From: Fen-1298 sp050015675
GTDB taxonomy: Bacteria; Bacteroidota; Ignavibacteria; UBA10030
NCBI GenBank assembly: GCA_050015675.1
Contig: JBEKAY010000017.1
Location: forward strand, 1 to 64,000
Direction: 5' to 3'
Length of the DNA stretch: 64,000 nucleotides
The position numbers were made by a program, and so were the translations under genes. Shown in pieces: positions 43,558-52,346 of this stretch; position 1 is the stretch's first letter; every line of letters begins with the position of its first letter. Below the pieces are notes generated by a model. It saw only the letters and a program-made list of their open reading frames with translations, searched no databases and was not told the origin of the DNA.

Positions 43558-44727
43558 TCAAGGAGTTTCAGGCGGGTTCATAAATGAAAATGACTGGCAA
43601 ATTTCGTCGCATATGAGATACCCTTTTGCAGTGAGCCGGAATCGTCCGCTTTCTATCCGTGCACGTCCTTGTTGAATTAGTTCGGCGATAATAGATGAAT
43701 TTTCTATTAAAAGATCGCATGCAAAACGCCGGCGAAATTGTTCAAAGTCAATTCCTTCACTTCGCAAGCCGAGAAAGATCGCCTCTTCCATCAATTTTGT
43801 TTCGGTCAGATGTTCGCCTCCTGCTAATGGTAATATGTGCTTGTTCAATTGTTCGATGTAAGAGGCAATGTTTGAAACATTCCACCAGCGTTCACTTTTC
43901 CAAAATGAATGCGCCGATGGACCGAAGCTGAGATAATTTGAATGGTTCCAGTAGTTGAGGTTATGCAGGCATTTGAAATTTGGCTTCGCAAAATTTGATA
44001 CTTCATATTGCTCGAAGCCATGAGAGGTGAGAAAATCAATTGTAAATTCATATAATTCGGCGTCACTATCGGTATTGAGCGGCGTCACTTGTTCCGATTG
44101 AACCATATTGAAGAGCGGTGTCCCGGATTCAATAATGAGACTGTAGCATGAAATGTGGGTCGGTTGAAGTTCGATGGATTGTTCCAGATTTGATTTCCAT
44201 CGCTGCAAAGATTGGTGAGGTAAAGAGAAAATTAAATCAAAGCTGACATTTTTAAATCCTGACGTGTACGCGTCGAGCACGCATTCCTTCGCTTCGGATG
44301 CTGTATGGATGCGTGTCAGAAATCTCAGGTCATCGTCATAAAAGGATTGAATGCCCATGCTGATTCGGTTGATACCGGCGGAATGGAACGCTTTGAGCTT
44401 TTGCTTATTTACAGTTCCTGGATTTGTTTCTAACGTGATTTCTGCATTTGTTTGGATCGAGAAACGTGATGCAAGAAGGTTCAGGATCTTTTCTATTTCG
44501 GACGGATGAAGGAGGGACGGTGTTCCACCTCCAAAGAAAATTGTCTCGACTGGTTCGTGAAAACGTTTATCTTCTGCACGCAGTCGGATTTCCGTTTTCA
44601 GCGCAGAAAGAAATCCGTCAAGCAGCGAAGTGTGTGTCTCTCCCGATTCAGCCGGAGCAATCGAATAGAAATCGCAGTAAATGCATTTATGCTCGCAGAA
44701 GGGAATATGGAGATAAAGAGAAGCCAT
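43558..44727 (-). CDS. hemW: Radical SAM heme chaperone HemW
   Basis: The 389-residue product begins with the HemW iron-sulfur motif HIPFCEHKCIYCDF (Cys11, Cys15, Cys18; CxxxCxxC). It continues with ETIFFGGGTPSLLHPSEIEKIL, EITLETNPGTVNKQKLKAFHSAGINRISMGIQSF, VSFDLIFSLPHQSLQRWKSNLEQ and FGPSAHSF. HemW-type proteins deliver heme to respiratory enzymes; they are often mis-annotated as coproporphyrinogen dehydrogenase, which has a longer N-terminus. The start is firm because the HIPFC block lies seven residues in. It is a single gene. Confidence 0.92.
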   Translation of the reverse strand: MASLYLHIPFCEHKCIYCDFYSIAPAESGETHTSLLDGFLSALKTEIRLRAEDKRFHEPVETIFFGGGTPSLLHPSEIEKILNLLASRFSIQTNAEITLETNPGTVNKQKLKAFHSAGINRISMGIQSFYDDDLRFLTRIHTASEAKECVLDAYTSGFKNVSFDLIFSLPHQSLQRWKSNLEQSIELQPTHISCYSLIIESGTPLFNMVQSEQVTPLNTDSDAELYEFTIDFLTSHGFEQYEVSNFAKPNFKCLHNLNYWNHSNYLSFGPSAHSFWKSERWWNVSNIASYIEQLNKHILPLAGGEHLTETKLMEEAIFLGLRSEGIDFEQFRRRFACDLLIENSSIIAELIQQGRARIESGRFRLTAKGYLICDEICQSFSFMNPPETP

Positions 44728-45166
44728 GTGAAAATTTCAATTTATTGATATTTCAGTTCATCACACGATCAGAACATAAAATTCGTGAGAGTTCTATTTT
44801 ATTGTGTCGTGAATGTAAAATGAGTAAATGATGTTACATACTGTATATTCCTTATCAAAGGATTATAGCTTTTTAAATAGTTGTCCACCTCCCCTTCCCG
44901 ACACGGCATTAAGTCGTGTCGGGATTAAGGGGTGGTGTACTTTGTTCTATTACATTCCATGTTAATCAGCGTATAAGATAGTTTCGCGTAACATCAGTGA
45001 TGTAATAAATATTATCGAAAGGTACAAACCTGTTATCACAAATCATAGACATAGTTGCATGTTCAACACACTCTTTTATGTCGTCTCGTATTTTGTCTTT
45101 TCTCCGAAAAACTTTCTATATTCTCTTAGTACTCTATATCTTTTACAAGCGAATGAAGTCCCAACT
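44728..45166. other. Gap between divergent genes
   Basis: This gap separates hemW (minus) from a small plus-strand gene. It holds the long hairpin repeat at 44885-44936. The upstream open frame beginning at 45059 continues into the small gene, but its first 36 codons look non-coding. Confidence 0.45.
44885..44936. repeat. 52-bp hairpin repeat
   Basis: CCACCTCCCCTT-CCCGACACG (44885-44905) pairs with CGTGTCGGG-ATTAAGGGG-TGGTG (44915-44936) around a short loop. The inner stem of nine pairs is perfect. It resembles miniature palindromic elements and lacks a coding sequence. Confidence 0.6.
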
Positions 45167-45433
45167 ATGTCAACTAAACCTCCCGCATCAGTTATAGAAT
45201 CTCCGGCAGAGTCTCTTGAAAAACTTGCTTACAATGCCGTTGCAGAAATTCCAACAGAGGAACCGAACGACCGCAACCGTCTTGGATATTGCCTCTGGGG
45301 CTGGTTGAGTGAACGGCGCGGAACACTTCTACAAACTATCAGTGCAGCAGGTGCACACAGTTCGCTTACATCAGAAGAAATTTATGATATTATTCGTAAA
45401 CAACTTGAGGAAAAAGGAATTAAAGTATCTTAA
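45167..45433 (+). CDS. Small hypothetical protein
   Basis: The likely start is the ATG at 45167, giving 88 residues (MSTKPPASVIESPAESLEKL...). The frame is open further upstream but that part has no coding character. The C-terminal half is conserved-looking: RNRLGYCLWGWLSERRGTLLQTISAAGAH, then a helix SSLTSEEIYDIIRKQLEEKGIKVS. No known domain is recognised. There is no signal peptide or membrane segment. The ribosome site is weak (GAAGTC). It is a plausible real gene because its composition and helix pattern differ from random frames. Confidence 0.5.
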   Translation: MSTKPPASVIESPAESLEKLAYNAVAEIPTEEPNDRNRLGYCLWGWLSERRGTLLQTISAAGAHSSLTSEEIYDIIRKQLEEKGIKVS

Positions 45434-45621
45434 TAACACATATCCGCAAAAGAGAAATTGTTCTGTGAAATTCTAAATAACAAGAAACAAAACCCCAACA
45501 AGCTACACTCTCAAACATTTTATTTTAAAAAAGGATTTTTAGTGATTGGAATTTGAAATTTGTTTGTTCTTTTAGAATTTTATTACACCTTAAATAATGT
45601 GTGCTAAGAATTGAGAGGTCT

Positions 45622-46215
45622 ATGCATTACGATTTTAAAATATTTGTTCTTTCATTTATCCCGATCTTTGTTGCTATTGATGTGCTCGGGTTAGTTCCGA
45701 TCTTTCTTTCACTCACGAGTGGTATGAAACCTCTAGAGAAAAAGAAATTGATCACAGATGCGACATTTACTGCACTGGCTGTTTCTCTGGTATTTCTTTT
45801 TGGCGGTAGAATGATTTTTAATTTTCTCGGGATCACTGAAAACGATTTTCGTGTCGGCGGTGGGATTGTTCTCTTGGTGCTTGCCGTTATCGACCTTACC
45901 GTTACCGGTGAGAAAACTCGGGCGCCCCAGACATCCGTTGGTGTCGTTCCTATTGGTATCCCGCTTATCATTGGCCCTGCCGTACTCACGACGCTGCTGA
46001 TTATTGTCGATGCATACGGGTATCTTGCAGCTGTGATCGGGCTGTTGGCAAATCTTTTTCTTGTCTGGTTGATTTTCCGGAATTCCGATTACATCATTCG
46101 TGTTATGGGAGAAGCAGGATCGAAGGCGTTTGCAAAAGTTGCCGCACTCTTTATGGCAGCAATCGCGATTATGATGATCCGTATTGGACTGACAGCTATG
46201 ATTGCAGCAAAGTAA
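45622..46215 (+). CDS. MarC-family membrane protein
   Basis: The ATG at 45622 is chosen over a GTG at 45601 because GAGAGG lies at the right distance and MHYDFKIFVLSFIPIFVAIDVLGLVPIFLSLTSGM is the family N-terminus. The 197-residue protein has six membrane segments and the MarC motifs GIVLLVLAVIDLTVTG, VGVVPIGIPLIIGPAVLTTLLII and a closing GSKAFAKVAALFMAAIAIMMIRIG. MarC/NAAT proteins are inner-membrane proteins of unclear function; the link to antibiotic resistance in the family name is not supported. It is followed by an SDR gene after 74 bases. Confidence 0.9.
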   Translation: MHYDFKIFVLSFIPIFVAIDVLGLVPIFLSLTSGMKPLEKKKLITDATFTALAVSLVFLFGGRMIFNFLGITENDFRVGGGIVLLVLAVIDLTVTGEKTRAPQTSVGVVPIGIPLIIGPAVLTTLLIIVDAYGYLAAVIGLLANLFLVWLIFRNSDYIIRVMGEAGSKAFAKVAALFMAAIAIMMIRIGLTAMIAAK

Positions 46216-46289
46216 ATCTCCGCTGCTATTCTGAATTGAAAGGTAACGATGCGCTGTTCCTAACCGTAAACTTATAGTGAGATAATAAA

Positions 46290-47081
46290 ATGAACTTCGG
46301 ACTGAATAATAAAATAGCAATCGTAACGGCAGCAAGTCAGGGACTTGGCAAAGCATCAGCGATGGCGCTGGCACAGGAAGGTGCAACAATTGTTATTAGC
46401 TCGCGTCGTCAGAAAGAAATTGTCGAAGCTGCAAAAGAAATTCATGAAACGACAGGCGCGACGATTGTACCCATGGTAGCTGATGTTTTGAAGTTGGAAG
46501 ACATTAAACGATTAGTATTGGAAACGAAACAGCAATTCGGCACCATCCATGTTCTCGTCAATAATGCCGGTGGCCCGCCGACCGGGTCGATTTCATCGCT
46601 CACCGATGAAGATTGGCACAAAGGTCACGAGTTGACATTGATGAGCATGGTACGATTGACGCGGGAAATTTTACCGATGATGGTTCAACAGAAGTGGGGA
46701 AGGATTATCACTATCACATCGATTGCTGCGAAACAACCGATTAACGAACTGCTTCTTTCTTCTGCGATTCGTCCGGGAATTCTTGGACTCACAAAAGTGC
46801 TTGCGAACCTCCATGCAAAAGATAACATTACTATCAATACAATTTGCCCTGGAAATATTCTTACACAAAGGCAAGAAGAATTGAGCACTTCTCGCGCAAA
46901 GCAAAAGAATATGACGTTAGATGAATATCTTAAGGAAATAGCGAGTGCGATACCGGCCGGGCGCCTGGGAAAACCTGAAGAGATCGGCAATACAGTTGCG
47001 TTCTTAGCTTCTGATCAGGCAAGCTACATCAATGGTGTAAATCTTTTAGTTGATGGCAGTGCGGCAAAAGGAATTTATTGA
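46290..47081 (+). CDS. SDR-family oxidoreductase with atypical active site
   Basis: The 263-residue short-chain dehydrogenase has the NAD(P) fingerprint TAASQGLGKASAMALAQEGA and NNAGGPP, then the Ser of TSIAAKQP. At the place of the catalytic YxxxK it reads LLLSSAIRPGILGLTK, so Tyr becomes Ser and Lys becomes Arg. Such SNSxRxG-type sites are known in a subgroup annotated as 3-oxoacyl reductases. The end GVNLLVDGSAAKGIY is normal. Either it uses a different proton relay or it is a binding or regulatory protein. It converges with folA. Confidence 0.85.
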   Translation: MNFGLNNKIAIVTAASQGLGKASAMALAQEGATIVISSRRQKEIVEAAKEIHETTGATIVPMVADVLKLEDIKRLVLETKQQFGTIHVLVNNAGGPPTGSISSLTDEDWHKGHELTLMSMVRLTREILPMMVQQKWGRIITITSIAAKQPINELLLSSAIRPGILGLTKVLANLHAKDNITINTICPGNILTQRQEELSTSRAKQKNMTLDEYLKEIASAIPAGRLGKPEEIGNTVAFLASDQASYINGVNLLVDGSAAKGIY

Positions 47082-47125
47082 ATAAAAACGTCGGTCTTTT
47101 TATCGAAACAAAATATATCCCTACA

Positions 47126-47593
47126 TTATTTTATACGAACGTAATCGATGAAGGAGAATCCAATATTGTATTCTTGATTCACGAGTCTGAAGTTTTTTTG
47201 TACGTAATCTTCGTATGGCGGAAAGAATGTATCGCCGTCCACATCCCTATCGACCAGAGTCAAGCGCAATTCGTCAGCTAACTTCAGAGCATCTGCAAAT
47301 AGCCGCCCTCCACCGATGACGAACACCTCCTTCTTGCTGCTTAACGCTTGCAAGGCGAAATCTAATGAAGGATAGCTCGTTACACCGTTGATGACGTTTG
47401 AAGTGATGACTATATTGACGCGATTGGATAGCGGTCTGTCAAGTGAATCATATGTTTTGCGTCCCATAATAACGGTATGGCCGGTTGTAAGCTGTTTGAA
47501 TCGGGCAAGGTCTTCGGGAATGTGCCACGGCACAGTTCCATTCTTGCCAATGACTCGATTATTGGCAATGGCGGCGATGATAATGAGTTTCAT
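47126..47593 (-). CDS. folA: Dihydrofolate reductase
   Basis: The ATG at 47593 is preferred over a GTG three codons upstream because GGAAAG then sits at the right distance. The 155-residue product has MKLIIIAAIANNRVIGKNGTVPWHIPEDLARFKQLT (substrate-binding Trp and Glu/Asp region), TVIMGRKTYDSL for NADPH and VFVIGGGRLFADAL. Its length is standard. It follows thyX with 67 bases between, forming a thymidylate-folate pair. DHFR regenerates tetrahydrofolate; ThyX does not itself produce dihydrofolate, so having both suggests DHFR serves de novo or salvage folate. Confidence 0.96.
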   Translation of the reverse strand: MKLIIIAAIANNRVIGKNGTVPWHIPEDLARFKQLTTGHTVIMGRKTYDSLDRPLSNRVNIVITSNVINGVTSYPSLDFALQALSSKKEVFVIGGGRLFADALKLADELRLTLVDRDVDGDTFFPPYEDYVQKNFRLVNQEYNIGFSFIDYVRIK

Positions 47594-47660
47594 CTGATTC
47601 ACTTTCCGTTCCGATTGATTTTATCGATCGGCGCGCGGGATTGGCTTATTTCTTTTTTAT

Positions 47661-48590
47661 TTACGATTCAAGCCAGGGAGGTCGAATGCCAAGCAGCGCG
47701 AGCTTTTGTTCTATCTCGCTGCGTTCAAGATTGAACTTTATCTTTTCACCATCCGGTGGAAGGAACCCAAATTGAACTGCTAGTGCTCGTGCGCCATCCG
47801 CGTCGCCAGCTTGCAAACGTGCAATGATTTCAATTTCTTGTCTCGATAATTCCATTGCATCGAATTGATAATCTTTGAATGCTTCCCACACCATCGGACA
47901 CCACCTGCCAACAATTTCGTTGCCGATAGTAGTTGCATACGTGCGTATTTCCAATTGTGCATGTTGTTCCATTCGAAGCATAAGAAAATGGAGAAGATTG
48001 TGCAGATTCGTTTTCCAATACGCTTCGGTATAAGTGCTCAGCGGCAAATCCTTGCGTGCCTGTTCGCGTGCAAGCCCGGCTTCGATACGTTCGTTGTACA
48101 CTGTACGGGCAAGTTCCTGCAATTCATGCTCGCGTGCTGAAAAAATTTTGCCTTTGTCAAGTTCGAAAAATCCCTCACTTCCTTGCCTGTTACTCGATGC
48201 TTGCATACGCCATCCATCCGGTTTGGTATTATGCGCAGCGTCGATGGCGAGTGAGTAGCGGGTAGAATATTCGTTGACGCTTGCTGTGCGGTGTCGAATC
48301 CATTGTCGCCAGCAATCCATCGGTACGCGGACGTGCAATTTGATCTCGCACATTTCCAACGGTGATGTGTGATGATGGCGTATCAAATAGCGGATGAGCC
48401 CTTCATCTTCTCGGAGCTTCTTTGTTCCTTTTCCATACGATACACGTGCGGCTTGAACGATGGAAGAATCAGATCCCATATAGTCGATGACGCGCACAAA
48501 ACCGTCATTCAACACGTTGAAAGGAACACCAAGGATTTTATCTAATTCCGGGACGTTTGTGCGTTCAAGTTTTTCAAAAGTTTGTTCCAT
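47661..48590 (-). CDS. thyX: Flavin-dependent thymidylate synthase
   Basis: ThyX methylates dUMP with methylene-tetrahydrofolate and FADH2. The diagnostic motif RHRTASVNEYSTRYS (consensus RHRxxSxNExSxRY) is intact, with HHHTSPLEMCEIKLHVRVPMDCWRQWI before it. The C-terminal region is helical (YWKTNLHNLLHFLMLRMEQHAQLEIRTYA). At 309 residues it is somewhat longer than minimal ThyX, owing to a C-terminal extension. It is co-directional with folA and speB. Confidence 0.97.
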   Translation of the reverse strand: MEQTFEKLERTNVPELDKILGVPFNVLNDGFVRVIDYMGSDSSIVQAARVSYGKGTKKLREDEGLIRYLIRHHHTSPLEMCEIKLHVRVPMDCWRQWIRHRTASVNEYSTRYSLAIDAAHNTKPDGWRMQASSNRQGSEGFFELDKGKIFSAREHELQELARTVYNERIEAGLAREQARKDLPLSTYTEAYWKTNLHNLLHFLMLRMEQHAQLEIRTYATTIGNEIVGRWCPMVWEAFKDYQFDAMELSRQEIEIIARLQAGDADGARALAVQFGFLPPDGEKIKFNLERSEIEQKLALLGIRPPWLES

Positions 48591-48634
48591 TGTATCCTGT
48601 TAAAGAAATGTTGAAGATATGTAGAACCACAATA

Positions 48635-49534
48635 CTAAAGCGCGTAGTTGAGCATCTTTGAAACTAATTTTGCCGTTGTGACATCGGCATGGTGCAATCC
48701 CTTAATTGGCGCCAGCTCAACAACATCAAAACCGACAATGTGCCTTTTGCGAGCAACCTTACGGAGACATTGCATCACTTCATCCCAAAGTAAACCGTTT
48801 GGCTCTGGCGTTCCTGTCGCCGGCATTATGGATGGATCAAATGCATCAATATCGAATGAGATATACACATTTTCAGAAAGTTTTTCCACAACGAAATCAT
48901 CCCAATACTTCAGCACTCTTGTGTAATTGCCGCGGCGAATCTCGTGCGCATAAAATGTATGGATTCCATGATCGCGTATGAATTCTGCTTCTTCCTTACA
49001 TTGCGCGCGAATGCCGACTTGCACAAGATGGCGTGGATCGAGGTATTCGCATACTCTCGCCATCACCGATGCATGGCTGTACTTATTTCCCAAATAATCG
49101 GCACGGAGATCGGAGTGTGCATCGAACTGAAGGACAGAAAGATTTGGATACAATTTCGCGTGAGCGGCAATCGTTGAGGAAGAAATCGAATGTTCTCCGC
49201 CAATCGTCACCACAAACTTTTGTCGTTCTACCATTTCAAACACGGTGTCGTAAATGAGCTGCAGAGCAGTTTCATCCTTTTTCTTTTCGAAGACAAGAGG
49301 CGAAAGAGTTGCTATACCATGTTCCCTAAAAATTTCACGTTTTGTCTCTTCGTCAAAAAACTCAACTTGCCGCGATGCCTTTAAAATTGCTTCCGGGCCG
49401 TTCTTGGTTCCGGTACCGTAGCTCACTGTATGTTCATACGGTGCCGGCAGAATGACGACTTTTGAGGTTTCAAATGCAGAATATTGTTTTTCGATACCGA
49501 GAAAGTTTCGTTTGATATCGAGTGCTTTTACCAT
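48635..49534 (-). CDS. speB: Agmatinase / ureohydrolase
   Basis: The start at 49534 (MVKALDIKRNF) follows GGAGAAGG; a TTG start nine codons earlier is less likely. The 299-residue product is an arginase-family Mn enzyme: metal ligands are in TIGGEHSISS, LQFDAHSDLRADYLG and ISFDIDAFDPSIMPATGTPEPNG. It would cleave agmatine to putrescine and urea. It lies just upstream of thyX in a minus-strand run. Guanidinobutyrase or other ureohydrolase activity cannot be excluded by sequence. Confidence 0.9.
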   Translation of the reverse strand: MVKALDIKRNFLGIEKQYSAFETSKVVILPAPYEHTVSYGTGTKNGPEAILKASRQVEFFDEETKREIFREHGIATLSPLVFEKKKDETALQLIYDTVFEMVERQKFVVTIGGEHSISSSTIAAHAKLYPNLSVLQFDAHSDLRADYLGNKYSHASVMARVCEYLDPRHLVQVGIRAQCKEEAEFIRDHGIHTFYAHEIRRGNYTRVLKYWDDFVVEKLSENVYISFDIDAFDPSIMPATGTPEPNGLLWDEVMQCLRKVARKRHIVGFDVVELAPIKGLHHADVTTAKLVSKMLNYAL

Positions 49535-49644
49535 AGTGCCTTCTCCAAAATTGTGCTTCAATATATCTCAAACCTGATGGAAAAGCAAGCTTGACCTGCG
49601 CTTGATAAAGTGGACTTTTGTTCCGATAATATCACCACGACATT

Positions 49645-50172
49645 ATGAACATATCAATCTCAATCAGAATTTACATTATCATTACATTTCTTGTCGCTTT
49701 CTGGTGTGCGGGAATTCTTGCCGCACCTGTGCTTCAGCATGCAGGGCTGCACGGCAGTGCAGATGTTGTGTACTCCATTTTCTCACGCATCTGTCATCAG
49801 AGCGATGCGCGTTCATTTCATGTTGAAGGAGAAAAGTTTGGCGTGTGCATTCGATGCTCTGCAATTTATTTTGGGTTTCTTGCAGGATTGCTGTTCATGC
49901 TATTGTCAGGTGCACTGAAGAGGATACGCATTCCGGAACCGATGCTGATAATTGCGGTCATTATTCCCATGCTTGTTGACGTGGTGTTAAACGATACCGG
50001 TCTTCATACCAGCACAACGATGACCCGTGTAGCAACCGGTTTGTTATTCGGCGGCGTGATGCCGTGGTGTATCGTTCCTCTTCTTATCGAGGCATGTTCA
50101 CAGTTGATTCATAAAAAGAAAATTCATTCACCAGATTCTGGAGTATGTACGTATGATCGAAAAACCCAGTAA
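49645..50172 (+). CDS. DUF2085 membrane protein
   Basis: The 175-residue product has four membrane segments. It shows the DUF2085 signature SRICHQSDARSFHVEGEKFGVCIRCSAIYFGFLAG, with three Cys/His-bearing turns that could bind a metal. The rest (AVIIPMLVDVVLNDTGLHTSTTMTRVATGLLFG) is the matching second half. The function of DUF2085 is unknown. The gene overlaps the next membrane protein by 20 bases, so the two are coupled. Confidence 0.85.
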   Translation: MNISISIRIYIIITFLVAFWCAGILAAPVLQHAGLHGSADVVYSIFSRICHQSDARSFHVEGEKFGVCIRCSAIYFGFLAGLLFMLLSGALKRIRIPEPMLIIAVIIPMLVDVVLNDTGLHTSTTMTRVATGLLFGGVMPWCIVPLLIEACSQLIHKKKIHSPDSGVCTYDRKTQ

Positions 50173-50698
50173 ACTACGCTCAGCCATTCTTGGCGGACTC
50201 ATCATCGGTGCGATCTCAGGCATCCCGGGCTTAAACCTGCTTAATTGCTGTTGTTGCGCAGGAATTCTCCTGGGCGGTGCGATGTCGGTGTATCTTTATA
50301 GGAAGGAATTCACAAATGAAATGCCGCCGATGGAATCATCCGATGCGCTGATCTTGGGAATCATAGCCGGTATTGTCGGCGCACTCATTACTACTTCCCT
50401 CAGTGCGATGATTACTCTGATTCTCGGTCCGGTAGAAACGGAGATGATGCGCAACTTCATGGAGAAGTTAACGCAGAAGTTGGAAGACCGCGGATCTATT
50501 CCGCAGGGCACATTGGATAATATGCGCGATCAATTTGAACAAGCGATCAAGGAGGGAGGCACCATCGGCGGGATCCTTCGATCCCTCATCTATGCGTTGA
50601 TTCTCTATCCGATTTTTTCCATGCTTGGCGGACTTATTGGTTTTGGAATTTATGGGAAGAAGAAATCGACAGTTCCGCAACAGCCGCCGTTGCAGTAA
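50153..50698 (+). CDS. Cysteine-rich-motif membrane protein
   Basis: This 181-residue product overlaps the DUF2085 gene by 20 bases, evidence of co-translation. The N-terminal hydrophobic part contains GLNLLNCCCCAGILLGGAMSVYLYRK, a four-cysteine cluster at a membrane boundary. A central membrane segment, a charged amphipathic middle (MMRNFMEKLTQKLEDR) and a C-terminal glycine-rich segment follow. I recognise the NCCCC-G-GG-xxYLYRK pattern from uncharacterised bacterial membrane proteins but cannot name the family. The tail is PQQPPLQ. Confidence 0.6.
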   Translation: MIEKPSKLRSAILGGLIIGAISGIPGLNLLNCCCCAGILLGGAMSVYLYRKEFTNEMPPMESSDALILGIIAGIVGALITTSLSAMITLILGPVETEMMRNFMEKLTQKLEDRGSIPQGTLDNMRDQFEQAIKEGGTIGGILRSLIYALILYPIFSMLGGLIGFGIYGKKKSTVPQQPPLQ

Positions 50699-50737
50699 AT
50701 AGTATTCCGAAATTTCTCTTCGTGGCGAGGGAAAACC

Positions 50738-51373
50738 ATGCCGTATCGAAAGGAGAGTTTCGACTTAAACGAGTTCTACTATATTTTCAATCGTGGAAAT
50801 AACAAAGATCCAATTTTCTTTGAACCTGAAAACTACGCTTTCTTCTTACGAATGTTCCTTAAATATTTTCCTTTGGCTATTGCAGAAATACATGCTTTCT
50901 GTTTGATGCCGAATCATTATCATTTTCTCGTTCGATTCATCGAAGAAATTGACATATCTACTCGAATGAAATATTTTGGAATTTCTTATGCGAAGGCAAT
51001 AAATAATCGTTATGAAAGGACAGGACATCTTTTCGAGGGAAGATTCAAAATAAAGCATGTTGATTCGGACGAATATCTTCTTCATTTTTCTCGCTATATC
51101 CATTTGAATCCTTTCTTTGCGAAATTAGTTTATAAGGCGGAAGATTGGAAGTATTCAAGCTATCGGAAATATCTATCCGTAAAAGATTCCCGAAGTTTCT
51201 CATCAGATACGATAGGAAAACTTCGGGAATCTTCTATGTCGGATGATTTCGAAAGTTATGTTAACGCAGATGTAATCCTTTCACAGTTTAGTAGCTCGCT
51301 TGAGTACAAAGATTTTATTGAATCTTTTGCAGAAGAAAAGATGAAGGAAATTGAAGAATCGTTGTGGCGATAG
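50738..51373 (+). CDS. REP-associated tyrosine transposase (RAYT)
   Basis: This is a 211-residue single-domain Y1 transposase of the IS200-like superfamily. The HUH motif is in CLMPNHYHFLVR (His60, His62), and the likely catalytic tyrosine is Tyr120 in FSRYIHLNPF. FNRGNNKDPIFF, YERTGHLFEGRFK and the WKYSSYRKYL ending are typical of RAYTs. No terminal inverted repeats of an IS are present, so it is chromosomal and single-copy-like. REP-like palindromes lie at its flanks and even inside its 3' third (51183-51233), and more occur at 60 and 62 kb. Confidence 0.9.
   Translation: MPYRKESFDLNEFYYIFNRGNNKDPIFFEPENYAFFLRMFLKYFPLAIAEIHAFCLMPNHYHFLVRFIEEIDISTRMKYFGISYAKAINNRYERTGHLFEGRFKIKHVDSDEYLLHFSRYIHLNPFFAKLVYKAEDWKYSSYRKYLSVKDSRSFSSDTIGKLRESSMSDDFESYVNADVILSQFSSSLEYKDFIESFAEEKMKEIEESLWR
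51183..51233. repeat. REP-like inverted pair inside the RAYT gene
   Basis: AAGATTCCCGAAGTTT (51183-51198) is matched by its perfect reverse complement at 51218-51233, 19 bases apart. The arms resemble TTCCGAAATTTCTC just before the gene (50706-50720) and TTTCCTGAAATTTCTC just after it. The pair is translated as part of the transposase. Confidence 0.75.
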
Positions 51374-51454
51374 ATTGAGTTTCCTGAAATTTCTCTTGGT
51401 TATTATTCTGTAAAATTTTGAAAATCTATACCACAGAAAACTTTGAGAATCTCT

Positions 51455-52339
51455 CTACTTTCGCGATTCATTCAACAGCATCAGGAGAGTTTTAGTGAAG
51501 TCGTACGACATTTTCAGAGATGCTGGAGCAACAAGATTTGAACGATCGTCCACCGTGTGCATGACACTAAGAACTTTTGGCGCATCGAGAGAATCAGGTT
51601 TATAACCGTTGTGCACGAACTTCCTTAACCGTTCGCCGTCGCCTTTCGGAACGATTGAAATGGCGATATCCTGCAAATTGAATTCTGCAAACGACTCATG
51701 ATCCGAAGTGGGGAACTCTTCGCTCTCAAAGAATGGAAATCCTGTTTTTTTTGCCGCCTCATGAACATAGCGGATAAATGATTGATTGTTCCTGCCAACC
51801 GGCCCAACAAATACTTCCTCGCCCGTGCCTTCAATATCTAAATTGATCATTGCAAAATGTTTTATAGGAATGATAAACTGATAGATGTAATACATTGAAC
51901 CCATCAATTTCGATTCTTCTTGATCGAAGAAACAGAAATCAACGGAGTAATTCCATTCCATACTCTGCAGATGCTGGATAAGAGCCAGTACAACAGCAAC
52001 GCCGCTGCCATTATCGTTTGCGCCGGGTGAATCCTTGAACGCATCATAATGTGCACCGACAACAATACGTTTCGTCCCTTGCCCAAGGCGCACAATAATA
52101 TTCTCGCCCGCAATTATTATCGTGTCTTTTTTAAAGTGTGGAATATTCTTAAATGGCGCCGTGACATACCCAACACCCATCTTGTGCAGTTGTTCTTTGA
52201 TGAACTCGCCGCGTTCGAGGTGCGTTCTGCCTTCGATGCCAAGAACGGAGGCGTACAGTTCGTCCTCTATTGGCATCTGCGCAATGACAAACGAAGACGC
52301 GAGAAGAGAAATACTCAGAAGAATCCTAAAACGTTTCAT
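51455..52339 (-). CDS. M28-family metallopeptidase
   Basis: The 294-residue secreted protein has a signal peptide (ILLSISLLASSFVIAQ). M28 zinc ligands are in VVGAHYDAFKDSPGANDNGSGVAVVLAL, FFDQEESKLMGS, MINLDIEGTG and a closing SVMHTVDDRSN. FPTSDHESFAEF carries the expected acidic/His pair. Aminopeptidase or glutaminyl-cyclase-like activity on periplasmic peptides is likely; the family cannot be split further by eye. It is followed by a histidine kinase gene on the same strand. Confidence 0.9.
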   Translation of the reverse strand: MKRFRILLSISLLASSFVIAQMPIEDELYASVLGIEGRTHLERGEFIKEQLHKMGVGYVTAPFKNIPHFKKDTIIIAGENIIVRLGQGTKRIVVGAHYDAFKDSPGANDNGSGVAVVLALIQHLQSMEWNYSVDFCFFDQEESKLMGSMYYIYQFIIPIKHFAMINLDIEGTGEEVFVGPVGRNNQSFIRYVHEAAKKTGFPFFESEEFPTSDHESFAEFNLQDIAISIVPKGDGERLRKFVHNGYKPDSLDAPKVLSVMHTVDDRSNLVAPASLKMSYDFTKTLLMLLNESRK

Positions 52340-52346
52340 ACGTTTC

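Noticed and set aside
45059..45166. N-terminal extension of the small hypothetical protein
   Set aside because: The extra 36 codons have low-complexity hydrophobic content and no ribosome site; an internal ATG fits better.
47078..47281. 67-codon plus-strand frame after the SDR gene
   Set aside because: It lies antisense to folA and looks like its shadow.
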